This document shows positions 17,688-26,276 of a DNA stretch of 64,000 nucleotides, one piece after another. A program made the translations under genes and the position numbers. Under the pieces are notes generated by a model. The model had not been told where the DNA came from. It searched no databases and was given only the letters and a program-made list of their open reading frames with translations. Each line of letters opens with the position of its first letter. Positions within the stretch are counted from its first letter, which is position 1. The stretch is from Bacillota bacterium (GTDB lineage Bacteria > Bacillota > Clostridia > Lachnospirales > Lachnospiraceae): contig JAEYOQ010000037.1 of the NCBI GenBank assembly GCA_023411555.1, forward strand, positions 52,022 to 116,021, read 5' to 3'.

Positions 17688-19217
17688 ATGGATCATAACA
17701 ACAAGATTGTATTATCGATGCGGCGCATCACTAAGAGATTCCCGGGTGTAGTAGCCCTGTCTGAGGTGGATTTTACCTTGCGTGAGGGTGAAATACATGC
17801 TTTGATGGGTGAGAATGGTGCAGGAAAATCCACCTTAATTAAGGTGTTAACCGGGGTAGAAGAGTTTGAGACAGGTGAAATCAGGGTTGGAGACAGTGAA
17901 GAGCTGATTATTAATCGATCGCCTCATGAGGCACAGCAAAATGGTATCAGTACCGTATACCAGGAGGTCAATCTATGTCCGAATCTTACTGTTGCAGAGA
18001 ATCTGTTCATTGGCAGGGAGCCAATGAAGAGGGGGATGATTGACTGGAGAACAATGAATAAGAAATCCAATGAGCTTTTAAAGACCTTGGATATTGATAT
18101 AGATGTTACCATTGCTCTGGAGAACTATTCTATCGCTATCCAGCAGATGATTGCAATTGCCCGAGCGGTGGATATGTCTGCTAAGGTGCTTATTTTGGAT
18201 GAGCCGACCTCCTCTCTGGATGATAATGAGGTAGAGAAGCTCTTTCAATTGATGAGACATCTAAAGGCTAAGGGTGTGGGTATTATCTTTGTTACCCATT
18301 TTCTTGAGCAGGTATATAAGGTGTGTGATCGTATTACTGTGCTTCGCAATGGGATGCTGGTTGGAGAATATGAGATTGATACCCTACCCAGAGTACAGCT
18401 GGTGGCTAAGATGATGGGGAAGGATTTTGATGACCTGGCTTCCATTAAGAAGCCTTCCGAAGAAAGCGATAAGGACGCTAGGGAGGTATTGGTATCCGCC
18501 AGGGAGCTCGGCCGAGAAGGCTCCATCAAACCCTTCAATTTGGATATTCATAAAGGTGAGGTAATCGGTCTGACCGGATTATTGGGCTCAGGCCGGTCGG
18601 AGCTAGCCAGGGCAATCTATGGGGCTGATAGAGCGGATAGCGGGGACCTATATGTAAACGGGAAGAAGATGCAGATTGCTGCACCTATCGATGCCATGAG
18701 AGTCGGTATGGGATACCTTCCGGAGAACCGTAAGGAAGAGGGTGTGATCCCCGAGCTTTCTGTACGGGAGAATATAATTATTGCCCTACAGGCAAGGCGT
18801 GGAATGTTCCGTTTGCTCAGCAAAAAGGAGCAGGAGGAGTTTACGGATAAGTACATCGATGTATTGAAAATAAAGACGGCAGACCGAGAGGTTCCTGTCA
18901 AGCAGCTTAGCGGCGGCAACCAGCAAAAGGTCATACTAGGGCGGTGGTTGTTAAATCATCCGGAATTACTGATTCTGGATGAGCCTACGAGGGGAATTGA
19001 TGTCGGAACAAAGACAGAGATACAGAAGCTGGTCGTATCGCTGGCTCAGGAGGGTATGGCAGTAATGTTTATCTCTTCCGAGATTGATGAGATGATCAGA
19101 ACCTGTAGCAGAATGATAGTGCTTCGTGATCGGACTAAAGTTGATGAGCTTAAGGAGGATCAGTTAGGCCAGGAGAATATTATGAAGGCGATTGCAGGAG
19201 GTGCCGTCAATGAATAA
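17688..19217 (+). CDS. Sugar ABC transporter ATP-binding protein (two ATPase domains)
   Basis: 509 residues with duplicated ABC domains as in RbsA/YtfR/XylG. The first domain has Walker A GENGAGKST (about 43-51) and Walker B VLILDEPTSSLD. The second has GLLGSGRSELAR in place of a canonical Walker A, signature LSGGNQQKV, and Walker B LLILDEPTRGID. GTSTVYQE-type Q-loop residues are seen as ISTVYQEV. It powers the two permeases that follow and overlaps the first of them by 8 bp. Length is normal for the family. Confidence 0.95.
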   Translation: MDHNNKIVLSMRRITKRFPGVVALSEVDFTLREGEIHALMGENGAGKSTLIKVLTGVEEFETGEIRVGDSEELIINRSPHEAQQNGISTVYQEVNLCPNLTVAENLFIGREPMKRGMIDWRTMNKKSNELLKTLDIDIDVTIALENYSIAIQQMIAIARAVDMSAKVLILDEPTSSLDDNEVEKLFQLMRHLKAKGVGIIFVTHFLEQVYKVCDRITVLRNGMLVGEYEIDTLPRVQLVAKMMGKDFDDLASIKKPSEESDKDAREVLVSARELGREGSIKPFNLDIHKGEVIGLTGLLGSGRSELARAIYGADRADSGDLYVNGKKMQIAAPIDAMRVGMGYLPENRKEEGVIPELSVRENIIIALQARRGMFRLLSKKEQEEFTDKYIDVLKIKTADREVPVKQLSGGNQQKVILGRWLLNHPELLILDEPTRGIDVGTKTEIQKLVVSLAQEGMAVMFISSEIDEMIRTCSRMIVLRDRTKVDELKEDQLGQENIMKAIAGGAVNE

Positions 19218-20274
19218 ATTGATCGCTCTAGGAAAAAGGATAAAAGGGTATCGTCTATTTTTACCGCTACTCTGTCTGGCAGTTGTATTGCTGGTAAATA
19301 TTATTAAGACACCCAGCTTTTTTGATATCACAATTAAAAATGGCGTATTCTATGGCTACATCATAGATATTATCAACCGTTCCAGCGAGCTGGTAATACT
19401 TTCGATTGGAATGACTCTGGTTGTAGCAGCCTCCGGAGGAACGGATATCTCTGTCGGAGCAGTAAGTGCTGTATCCGGTGCAATCGCAATTTATATCCTC
19501 GGCGGAGGGGAAACTAGTACGAATTTCTACCATGCCCCTTATATTGTCGGTATTATGGTGGGTATAGCCGCCGGAGGCCTTTGCGGTGTCTGGAATGGTT
19601 TTCTGGTAGCAAGGATGAAAATTCAGCCTATGGTAGCAACCCTAATCCTGTATACGGCAGGTAGAGGAATCGCTCAGTTAATTACCGAAGGCCAGATATT
19701 ATATCTGAGAGTTGAGCATTTTAAGCAGTTAGGGGGATTTATTCCTGGAGTAGTACTGCCTACCCCGGTATTCGCTGCTATCATCTGTATTGTTGTGACG
19801 ATGATTCTTTTAAAGAAGACGGCTCTTGGCCTATATATTCAGACGGTAGGTGTCAATGTCAAGGCTGCAAGACTTGTCGGTCTTAATTCTACGATGATTC
19901 AATTTTTAACCTATACCTTCTGCGGAATATGCGCAGGGATAGCCGGAATGATTATTACCTCAAGAGTATATTCCATTGATGCTAATAATGCTGGTTTAAA
20001 CATAGAATTGGATGCAATTCTGGCGGTGGCCCTTGGGGGGAATAATCTTGGAGGAGGTAAATTCTCTCTGATCGGAAGCGTCATCGGAGCGATTACGATT
20101 CAAGCCCTGACCACCACCCTCTATGCTATGAAGGTATCGGCGGATCAGCTTTATGTATATAAGGCCATCGTTGTAATACTCATTGTGGCACTTCAATCCC
20201 AAGAGCTTAAAAGAATGCTTCGTAATCTGAAGACCAGATTATCCGGCAAAATGGTTGGAAGGAAGGTGGCATAA
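19210..20274 (+). CDS. Sugar ABC transporter permease (YtfT/RbsC family)
   Basis: 354-residue membrane protein starting at ATG 19210, which has GGAGG at 19198-19202 and lies within the end of the ATPase gene; a start at 19192 would lack such a site. About eight to ten hydrophobic segments are seen. The family hallmarks SGGTDISVGAVSAVSGAI and ALGGNNLGGGKFSLIGSVIGA are present. It pairs with the next permease as a YtfT-YjfF type heterodimer. The last base of its stop is the first base of the next ATG, so the two are translationally coupled. Confidence 0.94.
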   Translation: MNKLIALGKRIKGYRLFLPLLCLAVVLLVNIIKTPSFFDITIKNGVFYGYIIDIINRSSELVILSIGMTLVVAASGGTDISVGAVSAVSGAIAIYILGGGETSTNFYHAPYIVGIMVGIAAGGLCGVWNGFLVARMKIQPMVATLILYTAGRGIAQLITEGQILYLRVEHFKQLGGFIPGVVLPTPVFAAIICIVVTMILLKKTALGLYIQTVGVNVKAARLVGLNSTMIQFLTYTFCGICAGIAGMIITSRVYSIDANNAGLNIELDAILAVALGGNNLGGGKFSLIGSVIGAITIQALTTTLYAMKVSADQLYVYKAIVVILIVALQSQELKRMLRNLKTRLSGKMVGRKVA

Positions 20275-21293
20275 TGAAAGGTAACAGAAAGAATCTGGAT
20301 AGAAATCAATTTCTGTTGTTGATTACCATCCTTCTCTTTGTCGTAATGTACATAGCAGGAATGATTATATTCAAGGATAAGAATTTTGGTAAACTACAGG
20401 TGTTTTTAAATCTCTTCATCAGTAATGCAGGACTTATTGTTGCAGCGACCGGTATGACTATGGTTATTATCACCGGTGGCATCGATATCTCCGTAGGCTC
20501 GGTGATTGCTTTAACCTGTATGCTACTGGCTTGGATGATGGAGATCAAGGGAATCGGAGCGATTCCGGCACTGATTATTGTTCTGATAGTCGGAGTGATA
20601 TATGGTTTAGTCCAGGGGTGGCTGATTGCATATCTTAAGATCCAACCCTTTATTGTAACACTAGCAGGACTCTTCTTTGCAAGAGGTATGACCGCAGTTA
20701 TTAGTACAGATATGATTAGTATTAAGAATGAACTATTCCTCAAATGGGCAAATGCAAAGCTATACTTTCCCTTCGGAGGTAGTGTTAACCGAAAGGGTGT
20801 GATGGTATATCCTTATGTCTATCCTAGCGTAATACTATCCTTGGCTATACTGATATTATTCTTTTTTATTCTAAGGTATACCAAGTTTGGTCGATCCGTC
20901 TATGCGGTGGGAGGCAATGAGCAATCTGCCCTTTTAATGGGTGTGAATGTTCGTCGAACCAAACTAAAGGTCTATGCAATCAATGGTTTGTTAGGAACCT
21001 TTGCGGGCTTCTTATTCTGCTTAAACACCTGCGCTGGCTTTGTGGAGCAGGCTAAGGGCTTTGAGATGGAAGCAATCGCATCCTCTGTTATCGGTGGAGC
21101 CCTATTAACCGGTGGTGTCGGTAATGTGTTCGGAAGCTTATTTGGTGTATTAATCAAGGGAACGATCGAGACCTTTATCACCTTTCAGGGGACTTTATCC
21201 TCCTGGTGGACGAAGATTACGATTGCAGTGTTGCTGGCCTTCTTCATTATCTTACAAAGTGTCCTTGCCTCTGGAAAAACAAAGAGAAAATAG
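20274..21293 (+). CDS. Sugar ABC transporter permease (YjfF/RbsC family)
   Basis: 339 residues, strongly hydrophobic, with TGGIDISVGSVIALT at about residues 63-77, YAVGGNEQSALLMGVNV and GGALLTGGVGNVFGSLFGVL. These are the RbsC-family pore and ATPase-contact regions. It is the second half of the permease pair and ends the importer operon 16506-21293. The four-gene order (binding protein, double ATPase, two different permeases) matches the E. coli ytfQRT-yjfF galactofuranose system, the best hint at substrate. A terminator follows. Confidence 0.93.
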   Translation: MKGNRKNLDRNQFLLLITILLFVVMYIAGMIIFKDKNFGKLQVFLNLFISNAGLIVAATGMTMVIITGGIDISVGSVIALTCMLLAWMMEIKGIGAIPALIIVLIVGVIYGLVQGWLIAYLKIQPFIVTLAGLFFARGMTAVISTDMISIKNELFLKWANAKLYFPFGGSVNRKGVMVYPYVYPSVILSLAILILFFFILRYTKFGRSVYAVGGNEQSALLMGVNVRRTKLKVYAINGLLGTFAGFLFCLNTCAGFVEQAKGFEMEAIASSVIGGALLTGGVGNVFGSLFGVLIKGTIETFITFQGTLSSWWTKITIAVLLAFFIILQSVLASGKTKRK

Positions 21294-21320
21294 TTTAAAA
21301 GTGTTGGGGAATGCTTTTAT

Positions 21321-21370
21321 TAAAAGAGAAAGTGGTTGATTTGCTTGAGCTAACTACTTTCTCTTTTTTA
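21321..21370 (+). terminator. Terminator of the YtfQRT-like operon
   Basis: aaaagagaaagtggtt (21322-21337) pairs with aactactttctctttttt (21352-21369), ending in a T run. Confidence 0.8.
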
Positions 21371-21385
21371 ATGCCTTGGAATGTG

Positions 21386-21469
21386 CGTCCTATGAGTAAA
21401 AAGTCCTCCGGCAAGAGAATTCTATTCACAGTGGGAACGAAGTTCATTTTGCGAGGACACACTTGCGCC
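21386..21469 (+). repeat. Dispersed intergenic repeat, copy A
   Basis: About 84 bp aligning closely with 51085-51170: shared blocks include cctatga, gaatt(c/t)tattcac, tgggaac, agtt and cactt. Shorter relatives are at 17630-17660 and 27089-27140. The rest of the gap (21470-21670) holds no recognisable gene or RNA. Confidence 0.7.
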
Positions 21470-21670
21470 TATGGAGTCTATAAAATAATATTTGCTAAAT
21501 TGAAATATATTGTAAAGGTAAGTATAATATAAAATATTGTAAACGAATTCGGAGCCAAGCAATTAGAAATAGCTCAGGCAATAGATAAATCTTAGCGGTT
21601 TGTATATGAGCAAAAGCAGGACATAGCAGAGATAGATATTTCATGGCTTGCATGTAGATGGAGGAAATAT

Positions 21671-22603
21671 ATGATAATTACAGTAACGATGAATCCGGCG
21701 ATTGATAAAACAGTGGATCTGGAGCGTATGGTACAGGGGGGCCTTAACCGTATTAAAAATGTCATTATAGATGTAGGCGGAAAAGGAATCAATGTATCTA
21801 AGACAATCCTGGAGCTAGGGGGAGAGACAATCGCATCCGGCTTTATCGGTGGTAGTGGTGGTATAAAGATTGAGAGGGTATTACGAGAGATGGGAATTCG
21901 AACTGATTTTGTTGAGATTAGGAATGAGGTCAGAACGAATTTAAAGGTAGTAGAAGCAGATGGAAATGTAACTGAATTTAATGAGCCAGGTCCTCATGTT
22001 ACTGGAGAGGAGTTGGAAACACTGACACAGAAGCTGTTAAGCTATGCAAACGAGGAGGCGTTGTTCGTCCTTGCCGGAAGCATTCCGAGTGGGATTGACA
22101 GGGCTGTTTATAAGGATATGACTTTAAAGCTAAAGGAAAAGGGAGCAAGGGTATTTGTAGATGCCGACGGTGACCTGTTCACACATTCCCTGGAAGCGGG
22201 TCCGGATATCATAAAGCCCAACCGTCATGAGCTTGAAGAATACTATCATAAGGATTACCATGTGGATGAAGCTGAGTTGATCAGCATGGGACAGGCACTA
22301 CTACGGACGGGAATAGGTATGGTCGCTATTTCCTTAGGTGAGCTGGGAGCCTTATTTGTTACGAAGGATAAGGTACTACGTTGTCCTGGTCTTAAGGTGG
22401 ATGCACACTCCACAGTAGGCGCTGGTGATGCAATGGTGGCGGCACTATCCCTTGGTTATAATAGGGGATTATCTCTGGAGGAATGTGCTAAGCTGGGGAT
22501 TGCTGCTTCTGCAGGCGCGGTCACTACCATGGGAACAAAACCTCCGAAGCTTGACATGGTGAATGCGCTATTAAAGGAAGTGAAGGTTGAGTCTATCGGA
22601 TAA
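21671..22603 (+). CDS. 1-phosphofructokinase family sugar kinase
   Basis: 310-residue PfkB-family kinase. The N-terminus ITVTMNPAIDKTVDL and the motif VGGKGINVSKTILELGG are typical of FruK/LacC. The C-terminal anion-hole and base motif TVGAGDAMVAA (the GAGD signature) is intact. It would phosphorylate fructose 1-phosphate or tagatose 6-phosphate; the two cannot be separated from sequence alone. No PTS gene is adjacent. ATGGAGGAAATAT gives a good ribosome site. The following esterase lies 91 bp downstream and may be co-transcribed. Confidence 0.9.
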   Translation: MIITVTMNPAIDKTVDLERMVQGGLNRIKNVIIDVGGKGINVSKTILELGGETIASGFIGGSGGIKIERVLREMGIRTDFVEIRNEVRTNLKVVEADGNVTEFNEPGPHVTGEELETLTQKLLSYANEEALFVLAGSIPSGIDRAVYKDMTLKLKEKGARVFVDADGDLFTHSLEAGPDIIKPNRHELEEYYHKDYHVDEAELISMGQALLRTGIGMVAISLGELGALFVTKDKVLRCPGLKVDAHSTVGAGDAMVAALSLGYNRGLSLEECAKLGIAASAGAVTTMGTKPPKLDMVNALLKEVKVESIG

Positions 22604-22694
22604 TTGTCTTTATCATCTATACAGAAATAAATGGAAATGATACAATGATTTTGAGGTGGTTATAAGAGAATAGAAAATAGAAGGGAGAAGGAAT

Positions 22695-23564
22695 ATGGGT
22701 GATTTAGCAAGATTTATATCAATTAAAAACAATCCGGAGCTTATTGGGATGGCACGATGGGTTGGAGGGGTAACCTACTCGGTAGAAACCGGGGTGGAGC
22801 TAAAACTGGAGCTTTTACTGCCTTGGGCAGTGGATGAAGGCAAGAAATTTCCTTGCATTGTTTTTGTGCAAGGAAGTGCCTGGACCTTCCCGGATGTAGG
22901 TTATGAATTACCACAGCTTGGAGACCTGGCTAGAAAAGGATATGTGGTCGCTTCCTTGACGCATCGTTCATCAGTGGATTTTCATAAAGCACCTGCCTTC
23001 TTACAGGATGTGAAGACAGCAATCCGGTTCTTAAGAAAGAACGCTGATCAATATGGTATCGATTCTGAGAGGATTGGAATATGGGGAACGTCATCCGGCG
23101 GAAATACGGCCCTTTTGGTGGGTCTGACCGGAGATGATCCAATCTATAAGACGAAAGAGTATGCGGAATACTCCGATGCAGTTAAAACAGTAGCAGAGTG
23201 CTTTGGGCCGGCCGATATGTTTAAGCTTTTTGATCAAGGAGTACCTGAGTTTGATGAGGATGGTAAAACTTCAATCTTTTTCAAACTGTTAGGAGATACA
23301 AAGGAGGAGCAAAGAGAGCGTATGGCCTTGATGAATCCGGTGGAGAAGGTAATCCCTGGGAAGCAATATCCTCCTTTTTTACTGATGCATGGAGATCAGG
23401 ATGAACTTGTTCCTTATGAGCAATGCACCGTCATGGCTGAGAAGCTGTGTAAGAATAATGTCCATACAGAGGTTATACGTGTGGAAGGTGCACCCCATGA
23501 GGGGAATTTCTGGAGCCAGGAGTTGCTCGACTTGATAGAAGATTTCTTTGTAAGAACGTTATAG
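22695..23564 (+). CDS. Alpha/beta-hydrolase esterase (BD-FAE-like)
   Basis: 289 residues of alpha/beta-hydrolase fold. Nucleophile elbow GTSSGGN (about residues 132-138) gives Ser, the oxyanion segment is FVQGSAWTFPD, Asp is in MHGDQDELVPYEQ and His in GAPHEGNFW. The pattern (GTSSGG, HGDQDxxVP) is that of bifunctional feruloyl/acetyl xylan esterase-like or carboxylesterase enzymes. No signal peptide is visible, so it would act inside the cell, for example on acylated oligosaccharides. AGAAGGGAGAAGGAAT precedes the ATG. Confidence 0.85.
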   Translation: MGDLARFISIKNNPELIGMARWVGGVTYSVETGVELKLELLLPWAVDEGKKFPCIVFVQGSAWTFPDVGYELPQLGDLARKGYVVASLTHRSSVDFHKAPAFLQDVKTAIRFLRKNADQYGIDSERIGIWGTSSGGNTALLVGLTGDDPIYKTKEYAEYSDAVKTVAECFGPADMFKLFDQGVPEFDEDGKTSIFFKLLGDTKEEQRERMALMNPVEKVIPGKQYPPFLLMHGDQDELVPYEQCTVMAEKLCKNNVHTEVIRVEGAPHEGNFWSQELLDLIEDFFVRTL

Positions 23565-23616
23565 AGTTTAGAAAGGATACGAACTATCCAGTACATATTG
23601 AGATACTGAACATAAA

Positions 23617-23649
23617 AATGCAAGGGGCGTTACTACAGCCCCTTGCATT
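23617..23649. terminator. Bidirectional terminator between the esterase and the small-peptide unit
   Basis: aatgcaaggggc and gccccttgcatt form a perfect 12-bp stem with a 9-base loop. On the + strand it is followed by cttccgtttt; on the - strand by tttatg after the terminal T of the stem, giving a short U run. It can end both the esterase transcript and the minus-strand unit starting near 23785. Confidence 0.75.
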
Positions 23650-23678
23650 CTTCCGTTTTCTATAACTTACATTAAATT

Positions 23679-23726
23679 CTATAAACCGTGGATAAGTCTG
23701 ATGATACAATGAAAGAATAATGTCAT
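23679..23726 (-). CDS. Putative 15-residue peptide gene in a LytTR-controlled unit
   Basis: On the minus strand an ideal Shine-Dalgarno (AGGAGG, 23736-23741) lies 9 bp before ATG 23726. The ORF reads MTLFFHCIIRLIHGL and ends at TAG 23679. An in-frame stop lies upstream, so it cannot be longer. It has its own -35/-10 (23792-23819), a tandem LytTR-type site (23831-23860) and a terminator (23617-23649), giving a transcript of about 170 nt. The peptide is hydrophobic with one Cys. It could be a signal peptide, a toxin-like peptide or a marker for a regulatory RNA. Its expression is not shown; I infer it from the complete set of signals. Confidence 0.5.
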   Translation of the reverse strand: MTLFFHCIIRLIHGL

Positions 23727-23791
23727 ATAAATCAGCCTCCTCTTGATATTATTTCTTAATTAGGCTTGTCATTTGTGTTATGTATAAGCTA

Positions 23792-23819
23792 ATTATATGG
23801 AAATAAATGGAAATATCAA
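23792..23819 (-). promoter_or_regulatory. Promoter of the small-peptide unit
   Basis: Read on the minus strand: TTGATA (23819-23814), a 16-bp spacer, TATAAT (23797-23792). The -35 starts 11 bp downstream of the tandem LytTR-type site. Transcription would start near 23785. Confidence 0.65.
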
Positions 23820-23830
23820 GAGAAAGGCAT

Positions 23831-23860
23831 ATAATCGGTCAAAACTTGTCCATAAACGGT
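23831..23860 (-). promoter_or_regulatory. Tandem LytTR-type binding site (site 1)
   Basis: On the minus strand, ACCGTTTAT and ACCGATTAT are separated by 12 bp (21 bp start to start). The known LytTR/AgrA consensus is two 9-bp direct repeats of [TA][AC][CA]GTTN[AG][TG] with a 12-13 bp gap. The first repeat fits fully and the second has one mismatch (A for T). Confidence 0.65.
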
Positions 23861-23874
23861 AAGAATAAAAGGCA

Positions 23875-23951
23875 GAATTCAAAAAAAGTTAGCAAAGCTA
23901 ACTTTTTTGAATCCACGAGACATTAAGAGTTTGCGAAGCTAACTATTAATG
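23875..23951. terminator. Two hairpins after the sensor kinase gene
   Basis: gaattcaaaaaaagttagc / gctaacttttttgaatcc is a bidirectional terminator-like hairpin at 23875-23912. A second one, cattaagagtt / aactattaatg, is at 23921-23951. They follow the minus-strand kinase gene and should end that operon. Confidence 0.7.
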
Positions 23952-23964
23952 TATATACTATATG

Positions 23965-25272
23965 TTATGCGATTTTCATTATGATACGGACGGTAACACT
24001 ATCCAACTCATCCTTGAGTTGGAGCTCACCTTCGTATTTCGCAAGAACTTCTTTTATATTCTGTATTCCAAAGCCGTGATTCCTTTTATCGGATTTTGTG
24101 GTTAGCATCTTTTCGTCAAGAATTACTCGATCCGTCACAGTGGGGTTTTTAACAATCAGTTCTAGGAACTTGCTTCCGGAACGAATTTCAACAAAGATGT
24201 CCTTGTCAGAAGCGGAGTCAACTTTAATGGCAGCCTCGTATGCATTGGATATCAGATTAGATACAACCGTACTCAGATGCATCATCGGTATGTTGAGCTC
24301 CTGCATGATCCTTCCCTTTACATGAATTTTTACCTGCTCCTCTTTGCCTTTATTCGCATAATAATTAATGATAGCGTTGATAATGTCGTTACCGGTATCA
24401 TAAATGCTGGTTATCTTATCTAAGCTTTGTTGGATATCCTGAACATAGCTTTTCGCATCCTCAAACTTACCGGTTTCTAGAAGCTCTTCAATGCAGATGA
24501 TATGATTTCTGATGTCATGACGAAATTTCTTGGTGTCCTCCTCCTGATTCAAAAGAGTTTTGTAATAATCGATTTGCTTTTCGTTAAACTCCTCTCTGAG
24601 CCTGTTCAAGCTCTTATATTGTTCTCTTGAATAGAACAAGATGATAAGGGTAATACAAACAATCTGAAAGAGAATCGACAGAATAATCAAAGCACCGTAT
24701 GTTATACCTGGTTTGTCTAAAGTGCCATTCTTATAGACTATAAAGGCCAGTGAGTTTATATAGGCACTGAGAGCTGCACTACCTAAGAAGAAGAAATAAA
24801 TGGTATTTGATAGACGACTATAGTTTAATTTGTAAAGTAATCCATGATGTTTGATGATGGCCCGGGTAGCTATAACAATTATAATCAGAATACTATTGCA
24901 TAAACTCTGTTGGACTAATGCTCCTGATGCTGTGGCTTCATCAAATTTATAAAAAAGACTGATAACCTGCATAAATAGGTTGTCCCAGGTTACTATGACT
25001 ACAGAGATACATATAAAGGTCTTTAGTAGAATTTTGAGTTTTTCATGAAACAGGCATAATATCGTGATTGAATTGATTAAAATGATAGAGCTGGACAGAA
25101 ATAGAGTACTGCGTCCCGGAATGAAATAAAGGAGGCAAAATGCCACCAAAGAAAATAACATAAGAACGTATTTAAATACGCCCTTACGATATGAGAAACC
25201 AAGTAAACCGTGAAAAATAAGGATATACCTTACTATTTCGGTTGTTATCGTTAGCAGATAGATACCAATCAT
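23965..25272 (-). CDS. AgrC-like sensor histidine kinase (GHKL/HPK10)
   Basis: 435 residues. The N-terminal half is very hydrophobic with about six membrane segments (to about residue 215), as in peptide-sensing AgrC-type kinases. A coiled region follows, then the phosphoacceptor box FRHDIRNHIICIEELLE (His at about 252), typical of the HPK10 group. The GHKL ATPase motifs are VSNLISNAYEAAIK (N box) and HGFGIQNIKEVLAKY (G box); the central Asp box is short, as in this group. GGGGGTG precedes the ATG. It lies 76 bp after the LytTR regulator and is surely its partner. The ligand is unknown; no AgrB or ordinary AgrD gene is present in the window. Confidence 0.92.
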   Translation of the reverse strand: MIGIYLLTITTEIVRYILIFHGLLGFSYRKGVFKYVLMLFSLVAFCLLYFIPGRSTLFLSSSIILINSITILCLFHEKLKILLKTFICISVVIVTWDNLFMQVISLFYKFDEATASGALVQQSLCNSILIIIVIATRAIIKHHGLLYKLNYSRLSNTIYFFFLGSAALSAYINSLAFIVYKNGTLDKPGITYGALIILSILFQIVCITLIILFYSREQYKSLNRLREEFNEKQIDYYKTLLNQEEDTKKFRHDIRNHIICIEELLETGKFEDAKSYVQDIQQSLDKITSIYDTGNDIINAIINYYANKGKEEQVKIHVKGRIMQELNIPMMHLSTVVSNLISNAYEAAIKVDSASDKDIFVEIRSGSKFLELIVKNPTVTDRVILDEKMLTTKSDKRNHGFGIQNIKEVLAKYEGELQLKDELDSVTVRIIMKIA

Positions 25273-25348
25273 ACATTCACCCCCATGTACGTATTATGGC
25301 CATATCTATTATTCATTTGTCATCAGTGTCCTGATGTATTATCATGTT

Positions 25349-26041
25349 CTAATGAGTGATATTATAATTCATAAATACTTCACGCAGCTGAGCATGCCTT
25401 CTTCTTGAAACCTCGATAATATCACCGTTTTTTAGTTTTATTCTGTCTGAAAGATCCTCGATCTGACTGATATTGACCAGATGCTTCTTGTGGCATCGAA
25501 AGAACAATTTTGGATCCAACAGTTCCTCCCAGGTTATAAGGCTGTTATCACTTCTAAAAGTATTCTTAGCGGTCCATACCTCGGTATAACCAAGCTGTGC
25601 AGATATGTAAAGAATACTTTTCATATTGATGGTTACATCAACTCCTTCCTTTCTCAATGTGATACTTCTTCTTCCTAGAACCTCGGTAACAGCGTCATTG
25701 ATATATTCGGTGAATTCATCCCTATGAATAGGCTTTGTCATAAAACGGTAGGCATTCACTTTATACCCATCCTTGAAGCGGCGTACATGGCTTGTAACTA
25801 ATATAACTAAACACTCAGGATTCTTATGGTGCAGCTGTCCTGTAGTAGTAATTCCATCAATATGTTCCATTTCTATATCCATAAAGACGATATGCAGCTC
25901 CCCTGAATAAGCCAGCAACTCTTCACCGGAGGCAAAAGTGATAATGTCAAAATCTATTAACCTCTGCCTGCTGTATTCCTGTAATAAACGAACTGTTATA
26001 TTGCGGATTATCTTATCATCGTCGCATACGGCAATTTTCAC
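25349..26041 (-). CDS. LytTR-family response regulator
   Basis: 230 residues from GTG 26041, preceded by AAGGAGG; the longer frame from 26128 adds a region overlapping a likely promoter and is rejected. Receiver domain: KIAVCDDDKIIRN, phosphoacceptor Asp in HIVFMDIEMEHIDGI, Thr/Ser in VILVTSH, and Lys in YRFMTKPIHRDEF. The C-terminal LytTR DNA-binding domain (about 130-228) contains ILYISAQLGYTEV, FFRCHKKHLVNISQI, and KLKNGDIIEVSRRRHAQLREVF. Such domains bind pairs of 9-bp direct repeats, and two such sites flank this operon. Autoregulation is therefore likely. Confidence 0.93.
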   Translation of the reverse strand: MKIAVCDDDKIIRNITVRLLQEYSRQRLIDFDIITFASGEELLAYSGELHIVFMDIEMEHIDGITTTGQLHHKNPECLVILVTSHVRRFKDGYKVNAYRFMTKPIHRDEFTEYINDAVTEVLGRRSITLRKEGVDVTINMKSILYISAQLGYTEVWTAKNTFRSDNSLITWEELLDPKLFFRCHKKHLVNISQIEDLSDRIKLKNGDIIEVSRRRHAQLREVFMNYNITH

Positions 26042-26086
26042 AAAAAACCTCCTTCTTAAGTATAAGTCATCACAGTAGTTGACAAT

Positions 26087-26115
26087 ATTATACAATGACA
26101 TTAGGCTAAATGCAA
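26087..26115 (-). promoter_or_regulatory. Proximal promoter of the LytTR regulator gene
   Basis: On the minus strand: TTGCAT (26115-26110), a 17-bp spacer, TATAAT (26092-26087), about 45 bp before the GTG start. It would give expression independent of the distal LytTR-controlled promoter. Confidence 0.55.
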
Positions 26116-26149
26116 CAAAAAATCCCATTAAAAGGAAATTGAGGCGGAC

Positions 26150-26187
26150 AAAAGAGCAAAACCTGTGGGGGCAGATTTTGCTCTTTT
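26150..26187. terminator. Hairpin between the distal LytTR promoter and the regulator gene
   Basis: aaaagagcaaaa and ttttgctctttt form a 12-bp perfect stem with a 14-base loop. The U tail is within the stem, so terminator or attenuator function is likely but not certain. No ORF is seen between it and the distal promoter; the upstream part contains a second perfect small hairpin (agaatagt/actattct, 26214-26231). Confidence 0.55.
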
Positions 26188-26276
26188 GCTTTGCAACTAT
26201 TTTTTACAGAGGAGAATAGTTTACTATTCTAATGGAGAGTGTGATCAATATATAATTATCTTATATATTTACCTAT

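Noticed and set aside
21311..21532. 73-codon ORF after the YjfF-like permease
   Set aside because: It spans a terminator hairpin and a dispersed repeat and has no ribosome site.
26042..26128. Upstream extension of the LytTR regulator to ATG 26128
   Set aside because: The extension overlaps a TTGCAT-17-TATAAT promoter, and AAGGAGG sits correctly before GTG 26041, where the receiver domain begins.
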